Part shown: positions 50,310 to 62,297 of the stretch, in pieces
How the letters are laid out: each line of letters begins with the position of its first letter
How positions within the stretch are numbered: the stretch's first letter is position 1
Origin: Cephalopachus bancanus
Lineage: Eukaryota; Chordata; Mammalia; Primates; Tarsiidae
Length of the DNA: 64,000 nt
Assembly (NCBI GenBank): GCA_027257055.1
Contig: JAPVLO010000054.1
Span: 5,270,001 to 5,334,000, forward strand
Reading direction: 5' to 3'
Made by a program: the position numbers and the translations under genes
Notes under the pieces: model-generated
The model's input: only the letters and a program-made list of their open reading frames with translations
Told to the model about the DNA's origin: nothing
Database searches by the model: none

Positions 50310-51843
50310 GTCTTAATTCCTGAAACTCAAGAGTAGACTAATCAGTGTCAGAAATCAAATTTGTATCAATTAATCTAAAATACTTATATTTGACTCTCAG
50401 TATTTACATGGACTATATTTAGTGGTTCCAACAGATTCATTCATTTAGCCATGACATTACAGAGATGGAAATATCTTTGATAGTAAGCATTTAGTGCAGC
50501 ATCTGCATTTTGTAGATGAGTAAACTGAAGTCCCAAACTGCCAAGCCTGAAAAATTTAGTATTAGATTAAATCTCAAGTATACTGCTTTTTCAGTCTATT
50601 ATATAAACACAGGAAGTTTACAGCTTTGTATTTTGAAGGGCTTTGAAGACCTGGGAGGTTATCAATGGTAGTTTTATATGTTCTCCTTTTTTAAACTTTA
50701 TACTTAATATAATTCATAGTGAGAGAAAGATTGAGTGAATAATACAAAAATATCTTCTGTACTTTTTACACAGGATCACCAATTGTATACAGTTTTCACC
50801 ATTTGTTTTATCATTTGCTCTATACATTTGTATATTTTTTTCCGTAGTATTTGAGAATTATTTACCTCTAAATATTTCAGTGTGCATTTGCTAAGAACAA
50901 AGACATTTTATTACATAACCACAATATAATTATATGGAAGTTTAACATGGTAAAAGTTTAACATTGATATAATATTATTATCTAGTCCACAGCTCATATT
51001 AAAATTTTATCAATTACTACAAAAAATGTCATTCATAGCTATTTTCTGCTCCCCAGTAGAAGACAACATATTGAAATTAGTTATGTGTCTTTAATCTGGA
51101 AGTGCTCCTCACTCTTTCTTTATATATTGTGACTGTGACATTTTTAATAATATGAGTTATTGCGTAAATTATCTCTCAATATGAATTTCAATCTGATCCC
51201 ATTATTATATTCAACTTACACATTTTTGACAAGAATATCATACAAGTCATACTCTGTTCTTCTCAGTGTATTATTTCAGAAAGCATATTATGTCAATTTG
51301 TTCAAATATTGATTTAAATTTTGATCACTTGATTCAGATGGTGTCTACAAGGTTTTACCACTTTGCCCCGGTAATTAATAAGAAATTTAGGAAAATATCC
51401 TTGAAGCATTGTAAATATTCTGTTCCTTGCCAAATTTTTACCCACTTGTTTTAGCATCTGCTTATGGTTTCCTAACTGCATCTTGCCTTTTCATTTATTA
51501 GCTGTCATTTACTGTAAGGAAGTACTTTCCCTATATTTATTTATTTAGACTTAAAGTCTCCTATTTGAATCAATAGGTTATAATAAATTATTATCCTTAC
51601 ATAATACTGACACCTATACGTTTTTTATGTGACTTCAATATTCTGTGAGCACTGCCTTACATTTTGGAGCAACGAGATATTGATAGCTTATCTTAGTCTT
51701 CCCCTTCCTCTACCTGGCAAAAGCCATTTCCACAGAGTGTCCTGATTTCTTTTAGAGGTGAATGGCATTTGGAAACAAAGATTTGGCTTTATTCATTGAG
51801 ACTGGGTAACCTTGGTTTCTAGATCATATTGGCAGACAGATCT

Positions 51844-51891
<48 letters not shown>

Positions 51892-52029
51892 TGTCTATTT
51901 ATATAGGTCTCGGTATTTTAAAAACATGAGCACAAACTGAAATCTTCAATTCCAGTTCAAAACTTAAGGGTTCTAATTCTAGCCTTCCCATTCTCCGTAT
52001 TTGTAACTTCATTCACCAACAATGAGAAA
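50310..52029. other. Sequence without firm features apart from a possible MIR and a CA run
   Basis: 50480-50590 (AGCATCTGCATTTTGTAGAT, GAGTAAACTGAAGTCCCAAA) is a probable antisense MIR. The remainder to 52029 is AT-rich and unassigned. Confidence 0.45.
51849..51888. repeat. (CA)n microsatellite
   Basis: Twenty uninterrupted CA units. Confidence 0.98.
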
Positions 52030-52464
52030 CATCGTTCCCGTTATTCTCAATTAGATTGATGATTCTTTTCAAGTTCATTTTTATATTTGGTGCAAAATGT
52101 GAACCAGCATTCATGTTTTTGTGTATGGATATACCACAATCTCAGCACTGTTTTGGACTGAATTACCTTTGCACCTTTGTTGAAAATCAATTGACCATGT
52201 AGATTTAAATGTAGATCTATTTAGAATCTAGTCTCATTCGTTTATCTGTTGATGCCAGTACCACACTTTCTTAATTACTTTAGCTTTATAATAAATAAGT
52301 CTTGAAGTCTGATAGTGTAAGGCTTTCAAATATGGTTTTGTTGTTGTTGAAAGTTATCTGGACTATTCTGGGTTCTATTATACCCATAGAACTTTTAGAA
52401 GCAGCTTGTTAATTTATACAAAAACGCCTACTAGGATTTTTACTGAGATTGTGTTGTTCAAGTC

Positions 52465-52672
52465 TTCTATACAATCCTCCCATCTCAACCTCTTGTGTAG
52501 CTGGGGCTACAGATATGTGCCACCACAGCCGTCTATTTTTTGTTTTACTTTTTGTGGAGACAAAGTCTTGCTATATTATTCAGGCTGATCTGAAACTCCT
52601 GGCCTCAAGCAATCTACCTACCACGGTTTCCCAAAGTGCTGGGATTACAGGCATGCGCCACCATGCCTGCCT
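52465..52672 (-). repeat. AluJ-like fragment inside the old L1
   Basis: CCTCTTGTGTAGCTGGGGCT, TTTTTGTGGAGACAAAGTCT, CTCCTGGCCTCAAGCAATCT and GGGATTACAGGCATGCGCCA; the right-arm start is lost. Confidence 0.88.
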
Positions 52673-53472
52673 AGGATTAATATACTTTTACTAAATCGGC
52701 TTAATCATTATGAAATGGCATGGTTTATCTCTGGTTATATTTTTTCCTCTAAAATATATATTGTCTGATATTAATATAACCTTATTTTAATTAGGGTTAC
52801 CATGTTGTATTAATTTCCAACCTTTTAGTTTTAATGTATTTGTACCTCTATATTTAAAGTGAATTTCTTGAGGGTAGCATGTATCTAGTCTTCCCTTTTG
52901 ATGCAATCTAACAATCTCTGTCTTTTAATTGGGTTGTTAGATGTAGACAACTAAGTACTTAATTTTTGATGGGGAGAAAAGTGCTATCGTAAATGATATT
53001 TTAAATTTCAAATTCTAAATATACATTACTAACTTCTGTATATTGACTTTGTATTCCACAACGTTGCTAAGCTCACTTACCAGCTTTAGGAGCTTGTTTT
53101 GTAGATTTTTTAGATTTGCTACATAATGAAGTACGCTTTTTTCTTTCTTTCTTTTTTCACTTACTTGCATTGGATAGGACTTCTAGTTCTAGTACAGCGT
53201 TGAACACAAGTGGTGAGAGAGGACATTCTTGCCTTGTTCCCAGATTTAAAGAGAAAACATTCAAATCTCATCAAGTTGGATATAAGCTGTGTGTTTTTCA
53301 TAAGTGGCTTTTATTAAGTTAAGAAAGATCATTTCTATTTTTAGTTTGTTGAAAGGTTTCACCATGAATGAATGATTAATTTAGTCAAACAATTTTTATG
53401 CATCTATTAAGATGATCATGATTTTTCTTATTTAGCCTATTATGGTAAATTACACTAAATTGATGTTTGTTG

Positions 53473-55102
53473 TTTTTTCTCTTTGAAAAGATTATTTTTC
53501 TTTTAAACTTTTAATTTTTTTATTTTAAAGATGTGGGGTACAATTCAAGGTTAGGTATACAAATGTTCATTATGCAGGTACCCTTGTTGATGAGGTGTGC
53601 CCCCACTTCCCCAGACAGATTCCCACTACTGCCAATCCTGCTTCCCCACCCCCTCCCAGCAGTTTCCCACTGCTGCTAATCCTTTTCTTATAGTGTTATG
53701 ATAATTGTTCAAGATCTGCTTACGAGTGAGAACATGTGATACTCAGTACTTTGTTTCTGTGAAAAATCACTCAGTATTATAGAATCTAAGTTCATCCAGG
53801 TTGCTCTGAAGTTCATGATTTTGCTCTTCTTTATGGCTGTGTAATAGTCCATCGTGTATGTGTACCACATTTTTTAATCCAGTCCTCTTTTGATGGGCAG
53901 TACCATTCATTCCATGTTCCATTGTTGCTACTGTGAACAATGCTACAATAAACATACATATCTTTTTTATAGAGTGATTTCAGTTCTTCTGGGTATATAC
54001 CCAGTAGTGGGATTGCAGGGCCATATGGAAGGTCAGTTTTTAGATCTTTTAGGAATCACCACACTATCTTTCACAGAGGTTGTACTAGTTTACACACCCA
54101 CCAAAAGTGTAGAAGTGTTCCCTTTTCACTGCATCTTCTCCAGCATCTGCTGTTTTTTGAGTTATTGATGATAGCCATCCTGACTAGATTTAGGTGGTAT
54201 CTCAGTGTGGTTTTAATTTGCATTTCTTTGATGACTGGTAAGGCTGAGCATTTTTTCCTATATGTGTTGGCTGCTTGTATGTCTTCTTCTGAGAACTGTC
54301 TATTCATATCTTTTTCCCACTTTGTAATGGAGCTGTTTTTTGGGTTTTTTTTGTTTTTTTTTTTCCTGGCACGTTTGAGTTCTTTGTAGATCCTAGATGT
54401 TAGGCCTTTGTCAGACATACAGTTGGCAAATTGGCAAATATTTTTTCCCAGTCTGTGGGCTGTCTACCTGCTCTCTTGATGGTTTCTTTGGCTTTGCAGA
54501 AGTTTGTCAGTTTGATGTGGTCCCACTTGTCTGTCTTTTCTCTTATGGCATGGGCACTTGGGATTTTGATCAGGAATTGATTGCCAGTTCCAATTTCCAT
54601 AAGGGTATCTCCTGCATTTTCTAAGGTTCTTATAGTTTGAGATTTTCCATTTAGGTCTTTGGTCCATTTAGAGTTGATTTTTGTGTATAGTGATAGGTAG
54701 GGATCTTGTTTTAATCTTTTGCATGTGATCAGCCAGTTTTCTCAGCACCATTTACTGAATAGGTTCTCCTTTCTCCAGTCATTGGTGGTGGAAGTTTTGT
54801 CAAAGATGAGTTGGTTGAGAAATTGAGGTTTTGCTTCTGGAATCTCTATCCTGTTCCATTGGTCTGTATGCCTGTTCTTGTACCAATACCAGGCTGTTTT
54901 GATTATTGTGACTCTGTAATAAAGTTTAAAGTTTGGGAGTGTGATACCTCCTGCTATGTTTTTTGTTGCTGTTGTTGTTATTTTTTTGTTATTATTTTTT
55001 TTTTTTTGCTGAGGATTATGTTTTGGCAATTCGTGGCCATTTATGTTTCCATTTGAATTCCTGTATTGTCATTTCCAGGACTGAGAAGAATGCTACTGGT
55101 AA
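53473..55102 (-). repeat. Lineage-specific L1, 5'-truncated, nested in the old L1
   Basis: T-rich tail, 3' UTR (GTGGGGTACAATTCAAGGTT, two GCCAATCC/GCTAATCC blocks), ORF2 in antisense up to the RT thumb. TGATGTTTG occurs at 53461 and again at 55103 (about 9-12 bp imperfect target duplication). ORF2 is broken; fragments read [16 protein letters not shown] and [20 protein letters not shown]. Poly-T runs at 54349 and 54999. Confidence 0.92.
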
Positions 55103-55696
55103 TGATGTTTGATTGTAGAATCAGCCTTATATTTCTGGGATGAACCCCTTCAGATCAAGATGTATTTATCTTCTTTATATATTGTTGGATTTGATTTGCT
55201 AATATTTTGGTTAGAATTTTGGCATCTCTGTTCATAAGGGATACTGATTTGTAATTTTCTCATTTTATAATATAACTTCATAGAATTAACTGGAAATTTT
55301 TCTGTCCTGTTCTATTTTCTGGAAAAGATGTACACAATTGACATTGTATCTTCTTTAATGTTTATAAAATTTGGCAGTGAAGCTATGCTAAACCCAGAGT
55401 TTTCTTTTTTGGAAGACTTTGTACTACAAATTTAATTTTTCAAATAGGTATACTACTATTCTAGGTTTTCTTTCTGGATGAATTTTGTAGTTTGTGTCCT
55501 TTAAGAAATTGACCCATTTTGTGTAGATTTCAAATTAATGGAGAGAATTTTTTGAAGTACTTCTTTATTATTTTAATGTCTGTGGGGTTCATAGCGGGGT
55601 AATTTTCATTTCTGATATTGGTAATATGTGTCTTTCTCTCCACTTCTTGGTCACCTAAAAGTTTATTTTGGTGAATGTTTTAAAGAATCAACTTTT

Positions 55697-55772
55697 TAGT
55701 AACTCCCTTGGGTCCCCTCCCACTGTGGGAGCTTTTCTGTTCTCTTAATAAATCCTGCTTTAAAAAAAAAAA
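55697..55772 (+). repeat. Retroposed end of a polyadenylated RNA, LTR-R-like
   Basis: A 76-bp insert between AATCAACTTTT (55686-55696) and AATCAGCTTTT (55773-55783). It reads GGGTCCCCTCCCACTGTGGG, then AGCTTTTCTGTTCTC, then AATAAA at 55747-55752, then TCCTGCTTT and an A-run. CCCTTGGGTCCCCTCCC...GTGGGAGCTxTTCTxTTCTC followed by the poly(A) signal about 15 bases before the A-run is the layout of a gammaretrovirus-like LTR R region at the RNA 3' end. Probably the 5'-truncated tail of an ERV transcript copied by L1 machinery; no viral coding sequence is present. Confidence 0.7.
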
Positions 55773-56970
55773 AATCAGCTTTTGGTTTTATTGATTCTCT
55801 GCTGTTTTTATTTCTTTCATTTTCTTTGATTTATGTACCAACTTTTATTTTTTCCTTCCTTCTACTTGATTTAGGTTTAATTTGGTTTTCTATTTTATTT
55901 AAAGAAAAACTTAAGTAACTGATTTTTCTTATGTTTCTTTTTTTCTCACATAAACAGTTATAACTACATTCCACAAATTTTGATATGTTGGTTGTATTTT
56001 CCTTTTAGTTAGTTCCAAATGTTTTTTGGTCTTGTTCTTTTTTTGACACATGAGCTATTTAGAATTGCAGTGTTTAATTTTCAAATATCTAGGACTTTCT
56101 AGATATCTTTTTATTATTGATTTCTAGTTTAATGTCATTATGGCACCAAAACATACTCTGTATAAAATTCTATTTTTTAAAATGTAAGTCATTTCTATAA
56201 GCCAGAATCTTAGTGAATATTTCTTGTATAGTTGAGAAGAATGCTATTGTGGAGAGTGTTCTATTAAATCAAGTTAATTGATAGTATTATTTGATTATCC
56301 ATAACCTTGCAGATTTTCTGTCCACTCATCCTAGCAATTACTAAGAGTATTGAAGTTTCCAAAAATATTTGGAGATTTATTTCTCCCTTCAGATCTATCA
56401 GTTTTTGTCTTACGTGCTTAAGTCTCCATTATTAGGTACACACACGTTTAGGAAAGTTATGACTTGGAGAATTCATCCCATATAATATGTAATGTCTCCC
56501 TCTTTATCCATGATAATATTTCTTATTTTGAGTGTACTTTGTAAAACATTGTTCAACTTTATTTTGTTATTTTGCATAGTATTTCCTCTTCCATTTTTTC
56601 CTTATTAACTTACCTATGTATTTATATTGAAGGTGGATTTCCTGCAGATAGCACATAGATGGGTCTTGCTATGTTTCTATATTCAATCTGACAACCTGTC
56701 TTTAGCCAGTATATTTAGACTATTCACATATAAAGTCATTATTGTTATTGTTGATTACCATCTACCATGTTCATTTGTTCTTTCACTCTCTTATTTTAAA
56801 TTTCTTTTTTTATTTTTAATTATTCAGTCTTACCTCTTTTATTGATATTATTTATTCTTAAAACTTTTTTAGTTGTTTCCCTAGTGCTTGCAATACTTAT
56901 TTTAAATAATCTGAGTTCACCTTCAAATAATACGGTATTTTCTATCATATGACTCTGGGGCAAAAAATGA

Positions 56971-58061
56971 ATACTTGCTCATGATTTCCATAGGAAAACA
57001 ATCTTCAAAACCTAACAATACTTTTAAGACTGTTGCTTCTATATTTGAACTGTTTTAAACCATTATAGATTGTGTTGACTACTCATCACCAGGCAGCTAG
57101 CATAGATAGAAAATTATGGTGAGTGACTTAAATTGAAATGATCACCTACTGCATTAGGTACAAAGCTTACAGATCAAAGTAATATTGTAATTCAGTAGCA
57201 GTGATCACTTCTAGAATATCTGTTGTGAACTTAATAAATAAAAATCTATCATATGCAAATATAGTTTCAACATGTAAGCATTAGAAAAATTATTAATGTG
57301 GTATTTTACATGCTTTCTTTTTGTAAACTTCCAAAATATAGTGTTTATTAAACACCTTAGTTCAGAAACTAAATTTTTATTAGGCATACTTGAGCAGTTT
57401 TTAGATTTTATAAAATTTACACTTACAAATGTAGCTTCACATACCTAAAATATTTCAAATATATTCAGTAGTTTCAGCAACTGAAGTGATTATCACTGTA
57501 TCATTTTTCTCTTATATTAGTATCTTTTTGATAAACTTCTTTATCTATTTTAGAAGTATTGATTAGACTCTGAAGCAAAAACATGTCAATTTGAAAACTA
57601 CATCTATCCAAGTTATTTAATAGCTCATGTCAATTCAGAATTATTAATATCAAATTTAAATTCAAGTTGAAAAGCACTCTAAGTTTATTATTATCAACAA
57701 GATACTTTTTTATTTTCTTGTAGTTTTATATGCAATTTAGATGATGCTGTTGGTTAGAATTGAAATCCACATATTGAATCATGTTAGAATAACATGTAAA
57801 TCATTATTATTGAAATTAATTATGAAAGTTTTTCACTTCAAAGTAAAATCTAATACTTGTTTAGTAAGGAAATAAATGAGCTTTTCTTTTCAGCATAATA
57901 ATTATAAAACATAAATAAATAAAACAATAATAATTACAAAACATAAGGCATTCTGCCATTTTTGTTTTTATTATTAGATATATGGCAAGTATCTTTTTTT
58001 ATTTCAAAGTAGCCTTCAGTTGGAATTAGCAATAAAATAAATTTTTTACAAATTTAAGTTG
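56971..58061. other. Sequence without recognisable features
   Basis: Strongly AT-rich; no repeat, exon or motif supported. Confidence 0.45.
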
Positions 58062-58357
58062 GTCAGGCACAGTGGCTCAGCCTGCAATCACAGCACTTTG
58101 GGAGGCCAAGGTGAGAGGATTGCCTGTACCCGGAATTCGAGACCAGCCTGGGCAACTTGGTGAGACCTCGTCTCTACAATAAATCACAAAAAAACCTAGC
58201 TGGGCGTGGTGGTGTGCATCTGTAGTTCCAGCTATGGCTGTTTGGAAAGCTGAGGTGGAAGAATCGCCTAATCCCAGCAGATCGAGGCTGCGGTGGCCGT
58301 GAGCGTGCCACTGCACTTCAGCTTGGGCAACAAGAGTGAGACTTCAACTAAAGAAAA
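58062..58357 (+). repeat. Lineage-specific Alu dimer
   Basis: GGTCAGGCACAGTGGCTCAG, CCGGAATTCGAGACCAGCCT, linker ACAATAAATC, right arm CGGTGGCCGTGAGCGTGCCA, tail CTTCAACTAAAG. Flanks AAATTTAAGTTG and AAATTAAGTTG are an imperfect target duplication. Confidence 0.94.
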
Positions 58358-59255
58358 AAAAAATTAAGTTGAGTTTAACAGAAAAATAATTTACACCACT
58401 TTAGTTTTAAAATTAAAATTAATATGAATGAAATTAAATATTCAGTTTCTCACTAACCACATTTCAAGTTCTCAATATTGAACAGCGCAGATCTAGATTT
58501 TAGTGAATCTTCTCGCTAGTTGCTTTATATGGTTAATTAGTCACTGCAAATAATAAAGTTAATAGTGTCACTCATTTTAAACATTTCCCATTGGTGATTA
58601 TTAGGCATATCAGCAATGCTATGTCAAAAGTCCGTCTGTTTATATTTTTGGTATTAAAATATGGAAGTTTTGGGAAATAATTAAGAATATTAATTGGGTA
58701 GTCATAACCTACATGCCTAGAATAATTCAGTTTATGCTTGTTTTCCCAAATTAATTATCAATAACATTTTATTTTCAAAAGTATCTTGTCTTAGGTAATA
58801 ACCTATGTATTAATTCTTGATATAATGCAAAGTACATTAAAATCTCAGGAACCAAGCAGTATGTAGTAAGCTAAAATGTGAGTTAATACATGTAAAGACA
58901 GAGGGCATAAACCTCCCACACTATTTACATGTACCTATCTGAGACAGTCCATGGGAACAAAAGACTGAGTAGAGTTGCTGCCTGTCTAGCTTTTCCAAGA
59001 GTACAGCCAAAGAGGAGTATCTAGAATGTTATTCTAAATGTTATAAAGTTTTTCCTTTACCACTTAAATTAGCAGCTCTCACTGTTCTCTTTGGTAGAAA
59101 ATTCTGGTAATACTGTCTTAAAATTTACTTGTTGCCTTCAATGAAAACCACAGATATTATACTAAATATAACATATACCTGGACCAAAGGGGAGAATTCC
59201 AGTTTTCATATATTAAAAAATTTAAGTTAGAAAGTGTTTTTAAAAAAATAAATGC
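58358..59255. other. Sequence without recognisable features
   Basis: AT-rich; nothing supported. Confidence 0.45.
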
Positions 59256-59370
59256 AGGGATTGGATGCAGTGGCTCATGCTTGTAATCCCAGCAATTTGA
59301 GAGACCAAGGCAGAAGGATCACTTGAGCCCAGGAGTTCGAGACCAGCCTAGACAACATAGTGAAAGCCCC

Positions 59371-59431
<61 letters not shown>

Positions 59432-59556
59432 ATTTAGCAAGGCATAGTAGTATGTACCTGTAATTTCAAGCTACTCGGGCTGCAGCGAGCTATGATGATG
59501 CTACTACACAGTAGCCTGGGCAACAGAGCAAGACCTTGTCTCAAATAAATATTACA
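59256..59556 (+). repeat. AluJ-like dimer with a (CA)n microsatellite in the linker
   Basis: GGATTGGATGCAGTGGCTCA, GGAGTTCGAGACCAGCCTAG, then CATCTACACACAC with about 25 CA units (59375-59424) replacing the middle A-rich linker, then a shortened right arm (GCAGCGAGCTATGATGATGC, AGTAGCCTGGGCAACAGAGC). Confidence 0.92.
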
Positions 59557-59689
59557 CTGGAGACTAATCTAAAAAATACACAAGAAAGATATATCAATTA
59601 TGTGCATATAAATTATGTTCCTCAATTTCTAGTAAGTAGTTTTTTCTCTTAAGTGAGGAGGACTAATGCATATTACCAGTTAGGTGTAG

Positions 59690-59850
59690 CTAATAAAACA
59701 TCATATCACATTTATCAAATTTAAGTTTTATAACAACCCTGAGAAATATTATTTATGTTTTATAGTTAAGGAAACTGATGCTCAGAGAGGTTTTATAATC
59801 TGCTTTAAGTTTCTAGCTAGTGAGTAGTGGAGCTAAGGCTTTGATGATTC
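59690..59850 (-). repeat. MIR SINE relic, antisense
   Basis: AACAACCCTGAGAAATATTA, ATAGTTAAGGAAACTGATGC, TCAGAGAGGTTTTATAATCT and GTGAGTAGTGGAGCTAAGGC in order. Confidence 0.8.
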
Positions 59851-60284
59851 TTGCATAATATTCTTCCAGTTATAGTGTCTGGCTTACCATACAAGGCTCA
59901 TGAGATCTGTAAATCATTCTTTTGGGGGAGAATCTTGGTGGCAGCTTCTGTGGGTCCCTGTTTTCTTATTTTTCTAGAAAGAATGTAAGTGTCCTGGCTT
60001 CCTAGAATTTAGGAGATTCAAAACTCACATTTTTGTAAACAAAATAAAATCTAGACCCTGAGAGACTGAATGAAAGTTATCCAAACTTCAAAATCCCCCC
60101 TCATTCCTCCACAAAAAAAAAATCAACAAATAAACATATGTTAAATAATTGTTGGGCTGGTAAGAATACTGTTGCATCATTAATTTAGACATAAATTAAC
60201 TTGCAATATATTAAACGCTCTCAAAACTGGGCTGAACAATACTATAATGGAAACTTCGAAGAGGGAATTTATACTACAAAATAG

Positions 60285-60440
60285 GGGAGTTGAAAGAGCA
60301 TGGACTTTAAAATTAAGCAGTCCTGAATCTGAATTCTGACTGCCAGTTATACTTTGTGTGTCTTTACCTATATTATTTAATTCTTTGGAGCCTTAGTTTT
60401 CTCATCTGAAAGTAGCAATAATCCTACCACACAGACTTAA
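60285..60440 (+). repeat. MIR SINE relic
   Basis: GAAAGAGCATGGACTTTAAA, TGAATCTGAATTCTGACTGC, TTGGAGCCTTAGTTTTCTCA and TCTGAAAGTAGCAATAATCC in sense. Confidence 0.82.
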
Positions 60441-60865
60441 CTATTTTAGTTTTATAAATGGTATTATTTGTTGCAATTTTAATAATACAAACATCTTCCT
60501 TTTATACATAGGTCCCAAATATGGTGCCTTTTCATGGTGATGTATTTAATCCTAATTCTTAGAACTACTCATAGTATCTTTCAAAAATCTAAGATCTGTG
60601 AACCCTGAAGCAAATATGCATATTGTAAGTTGTTAGGAAATAAATCTCAACTGCTAAGATAATAGAGAATGCTACTCTTCAAGTTTTGGAGTTTTAACTT
60701 AATAGATTTTATAGTCAGATGTATATTTCTGCATTTATACATTTTGATATGGGTCAATTAATATTCATCACTTGCTATTTTATAGCTTACACTTTCCCCT
60801 TCAACCTTATTCTATTTCTGTGATAAAAAAAATATAAATATATCCATACTTTCATAGAAGACTTT

Positions 60866-61006
60866 ATTAGTTGGGCATAGTAGCTCATGCCTGTAATTCT
60901 AGAACTTTGGAAAGCCGAGGAGGGGGCGTTGCTTGAGCCCAGGAGTTAGAGACCAGCCTAGGCAACATAGCAATACCTTATCTTTTTTATAAATAAATTT
61001 TAAAAA
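60866..61006 (+). repeat. Alu left-monomer fragment (FLAM-like)
   Basis: GGCATAGTAGCTCATGCCTG, GAGCCCAGGAGTTAGAGACC and CAGCCTAGGCAACATAGCAA, followed by an A/T-rich tail. Confidence 0.88.
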
Positions 61007-61029
61007 GAAAATATTAGTGTACTAGTTCT

Positions 61030-61145
61030 TGAGATAGCTCTTAAATGGCAGGGATTTGCTGTTTAATTTTATTTATCTTTGAATTCCTAGGTGTAAAACT
61101 TGTGCTCAGTAGGTGTTCTATAAATAACTATTATCTGAATGAATC
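61030..61145 (+). repeat. L2 3' end upstream of the LIPJ exon
   Basis: AATGGCAGGGATTTGCTGTT, TCTTTGAATTCCTAGGTGTA and CTCAGTAGGTGTTCTATAAA form a sense L2 tail. Confidence 0.75.
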
Positions 61146-61287
61146 AGTAAATTAGTGTAAATAAAAGTAGATAAGTCTGAGATGGAGAGAAAATACCGAC
61201 TCATTACATGATGGATTAGAAATAGTGAATGATCCAACTTAGTTGGCTAACAATTTATACTAAAAGGCTTGTTTTTTCTTTATTTAG

Positions 61288-61408
61288 AGCCAAATTATTT
61301 CCTACTGGGGCTATCCTGATGAAGAGTATAACATTGTCACCGAAGACAGTTATATCCTTGGCCATTATAGAATTCCTTACGGGAAGACAAACAATAATAA
61401 CAATTCAG
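61288..61408 (+). CDS. LIPJ: LIPJ coding exon (acid lipase family, N-terminal part)
   Basis: A 121-bp exon lies between a good acceptor (TTTTTTCTTTATTTAG) and a donor (TTCAG|GTAATA). It reads [20 protein letters not shown], then [20 protein letters not shown], ending in phase 1. [22 protein letters not shown]..RIPYG is the signature opening of the mature AB-hydrolase acid lipases (LIPA, LIPF, LIPJ, LIPK, LIPM, LIPN). The wording is closest to human LIPJ as I remember it ([20 protein letters not shown]), and LIPJ is the gene directly upstream of RNLS in primates in opposite orientation. The catalytic Ser-Asp-His triad is on later exons outside the window. TEDG is TEDS here. The preceding exon with the start codon was not identified, and the acceptor could alternatively use the AG two bases later (exon start 61290). 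Confidence 0.88.
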
Positions 61409-62013
61409 GTAATATTCAATTGAAAATAGATTGGTGATTATCTTAACTTTTTCAGTTCTCCGTGCACTTTAGAGCAAGAAAAGGATCTTAAGATTAAGTA
61501 AATAGTTAACTTCTCATATATTTACCCTGAGGCCTCTGGAAGCAAATCTTGTTCTCTGCTAGCCTTCTATATAGACTGGTTGTTGTAGAACACAACCAGT
61601 TCCTCCCAGGTTTTCTTTGTGGTTTTCTTTGCACATACAAATTTCCTGCTTTGATGAGGGGTTAGAAATACTCTGAAAATGATAACATTGTTATTCTATA
61701 GGTTTGAAGAAAGGCTAACAAAAATTTCATTTTTTGTCTTTATGATTCTCACCTCTAATAATAGCAGAGAGATCATGTTGGTAGGCAGCCTTGTGGCTCT
61801 TTATTGCAATGGTAGATACATTGGTATCAGCAGAGTGTGGTACAGAATGCACTAGAATTTGTTAGGAGATTTAGGTTGTAATCCTAGGTCTGCCACTTAA
61901 CTAGTAGACTGTATAATGAATTAGTTTTGCTTATTCATACAATTGCCCAAATCAGAGCCAAGGTTTTTTTTTTCTTTACTCCTCAGATTTTTTCCCTAAA
62001 AAGAATGTTTCTT
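61409..62013 (+). other. LIPJ intron start, with a MIR fragment at 61835-61925
   Basis: AGCAGAGTGTGGTACAGAAT and ATCCTAGGTCTGCCACTTAA are the MIR head in sense. The next LIPJ exon (VVYLQHGLL region expected) was not found before the window ends. Confidence 0.6.
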
Positions 62014-62297
62014 GCCGGGCTCGGTGGCTCAGCCTGTAATCCCGGCCTTTGGGAGGCTGAGGTGAGTGGATTGCCTGAGCCCACCTGTTCGAGACCCGTC
62101 TGGGCAACTTGGCGAGACCTCATCTCTACAATAAATCAAAAATTTGCCGGGCGTGGTAGCGCGCGCCTGTAGTTCCAGCTACTTGGAAGGCTGAGGCAGA
62201 AAGATCGTCAGAGCCCAGCAGTCGAGGCTGTGGTGGCCAGAAGCGGCCACTGCACTCCAGTCTGGGTGACAGAGTGAGACTCCAACTCAAAAAAAAA
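62014..62297 (+). repeat. Young lineage-specific Alu dimer with target duplications
   Basis: AAAAGAATGTTTCTT lies on both sides (ending 62013 and 62313). Dimer starts GCCGGGCTCGGTGGCTCAGC, has linker ACAATAAATC, right arm GTGGCCAGAAGCGGCCAC and tail ACTCCAACTC plus A14. Confidence 0.97.

Larger units (their letters stand above)
52030..56970 (-). repeat. Old L1, ORF2 from RT back to endonuclease, split by three later insertions
   Basis: Host element pieces are 52030-52464, 52673-53472, 55103-55696 and 55773-56970, all antisense ORF2 (AGTACCACACTTTCTTAATT, CTTGAGGGTAGCATGTATCT, AACAAGTGGTGAGAGAGGAC, TCAGCCTTATATTTCTGGGA, AGTATTGAAGTTTCC). Joining the flanks of each insertion restores continuous L1 text. 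Its own 3' end is missing on the left side. Confidence 0.85.

Noticed and set aside
61229..61423. 64-codon plus-strand frame over the LIPJ exon
   Set aside because: It is a different frame from the lipase frame; the protein similarity and splice sites support the frame starting AGC at 61288.
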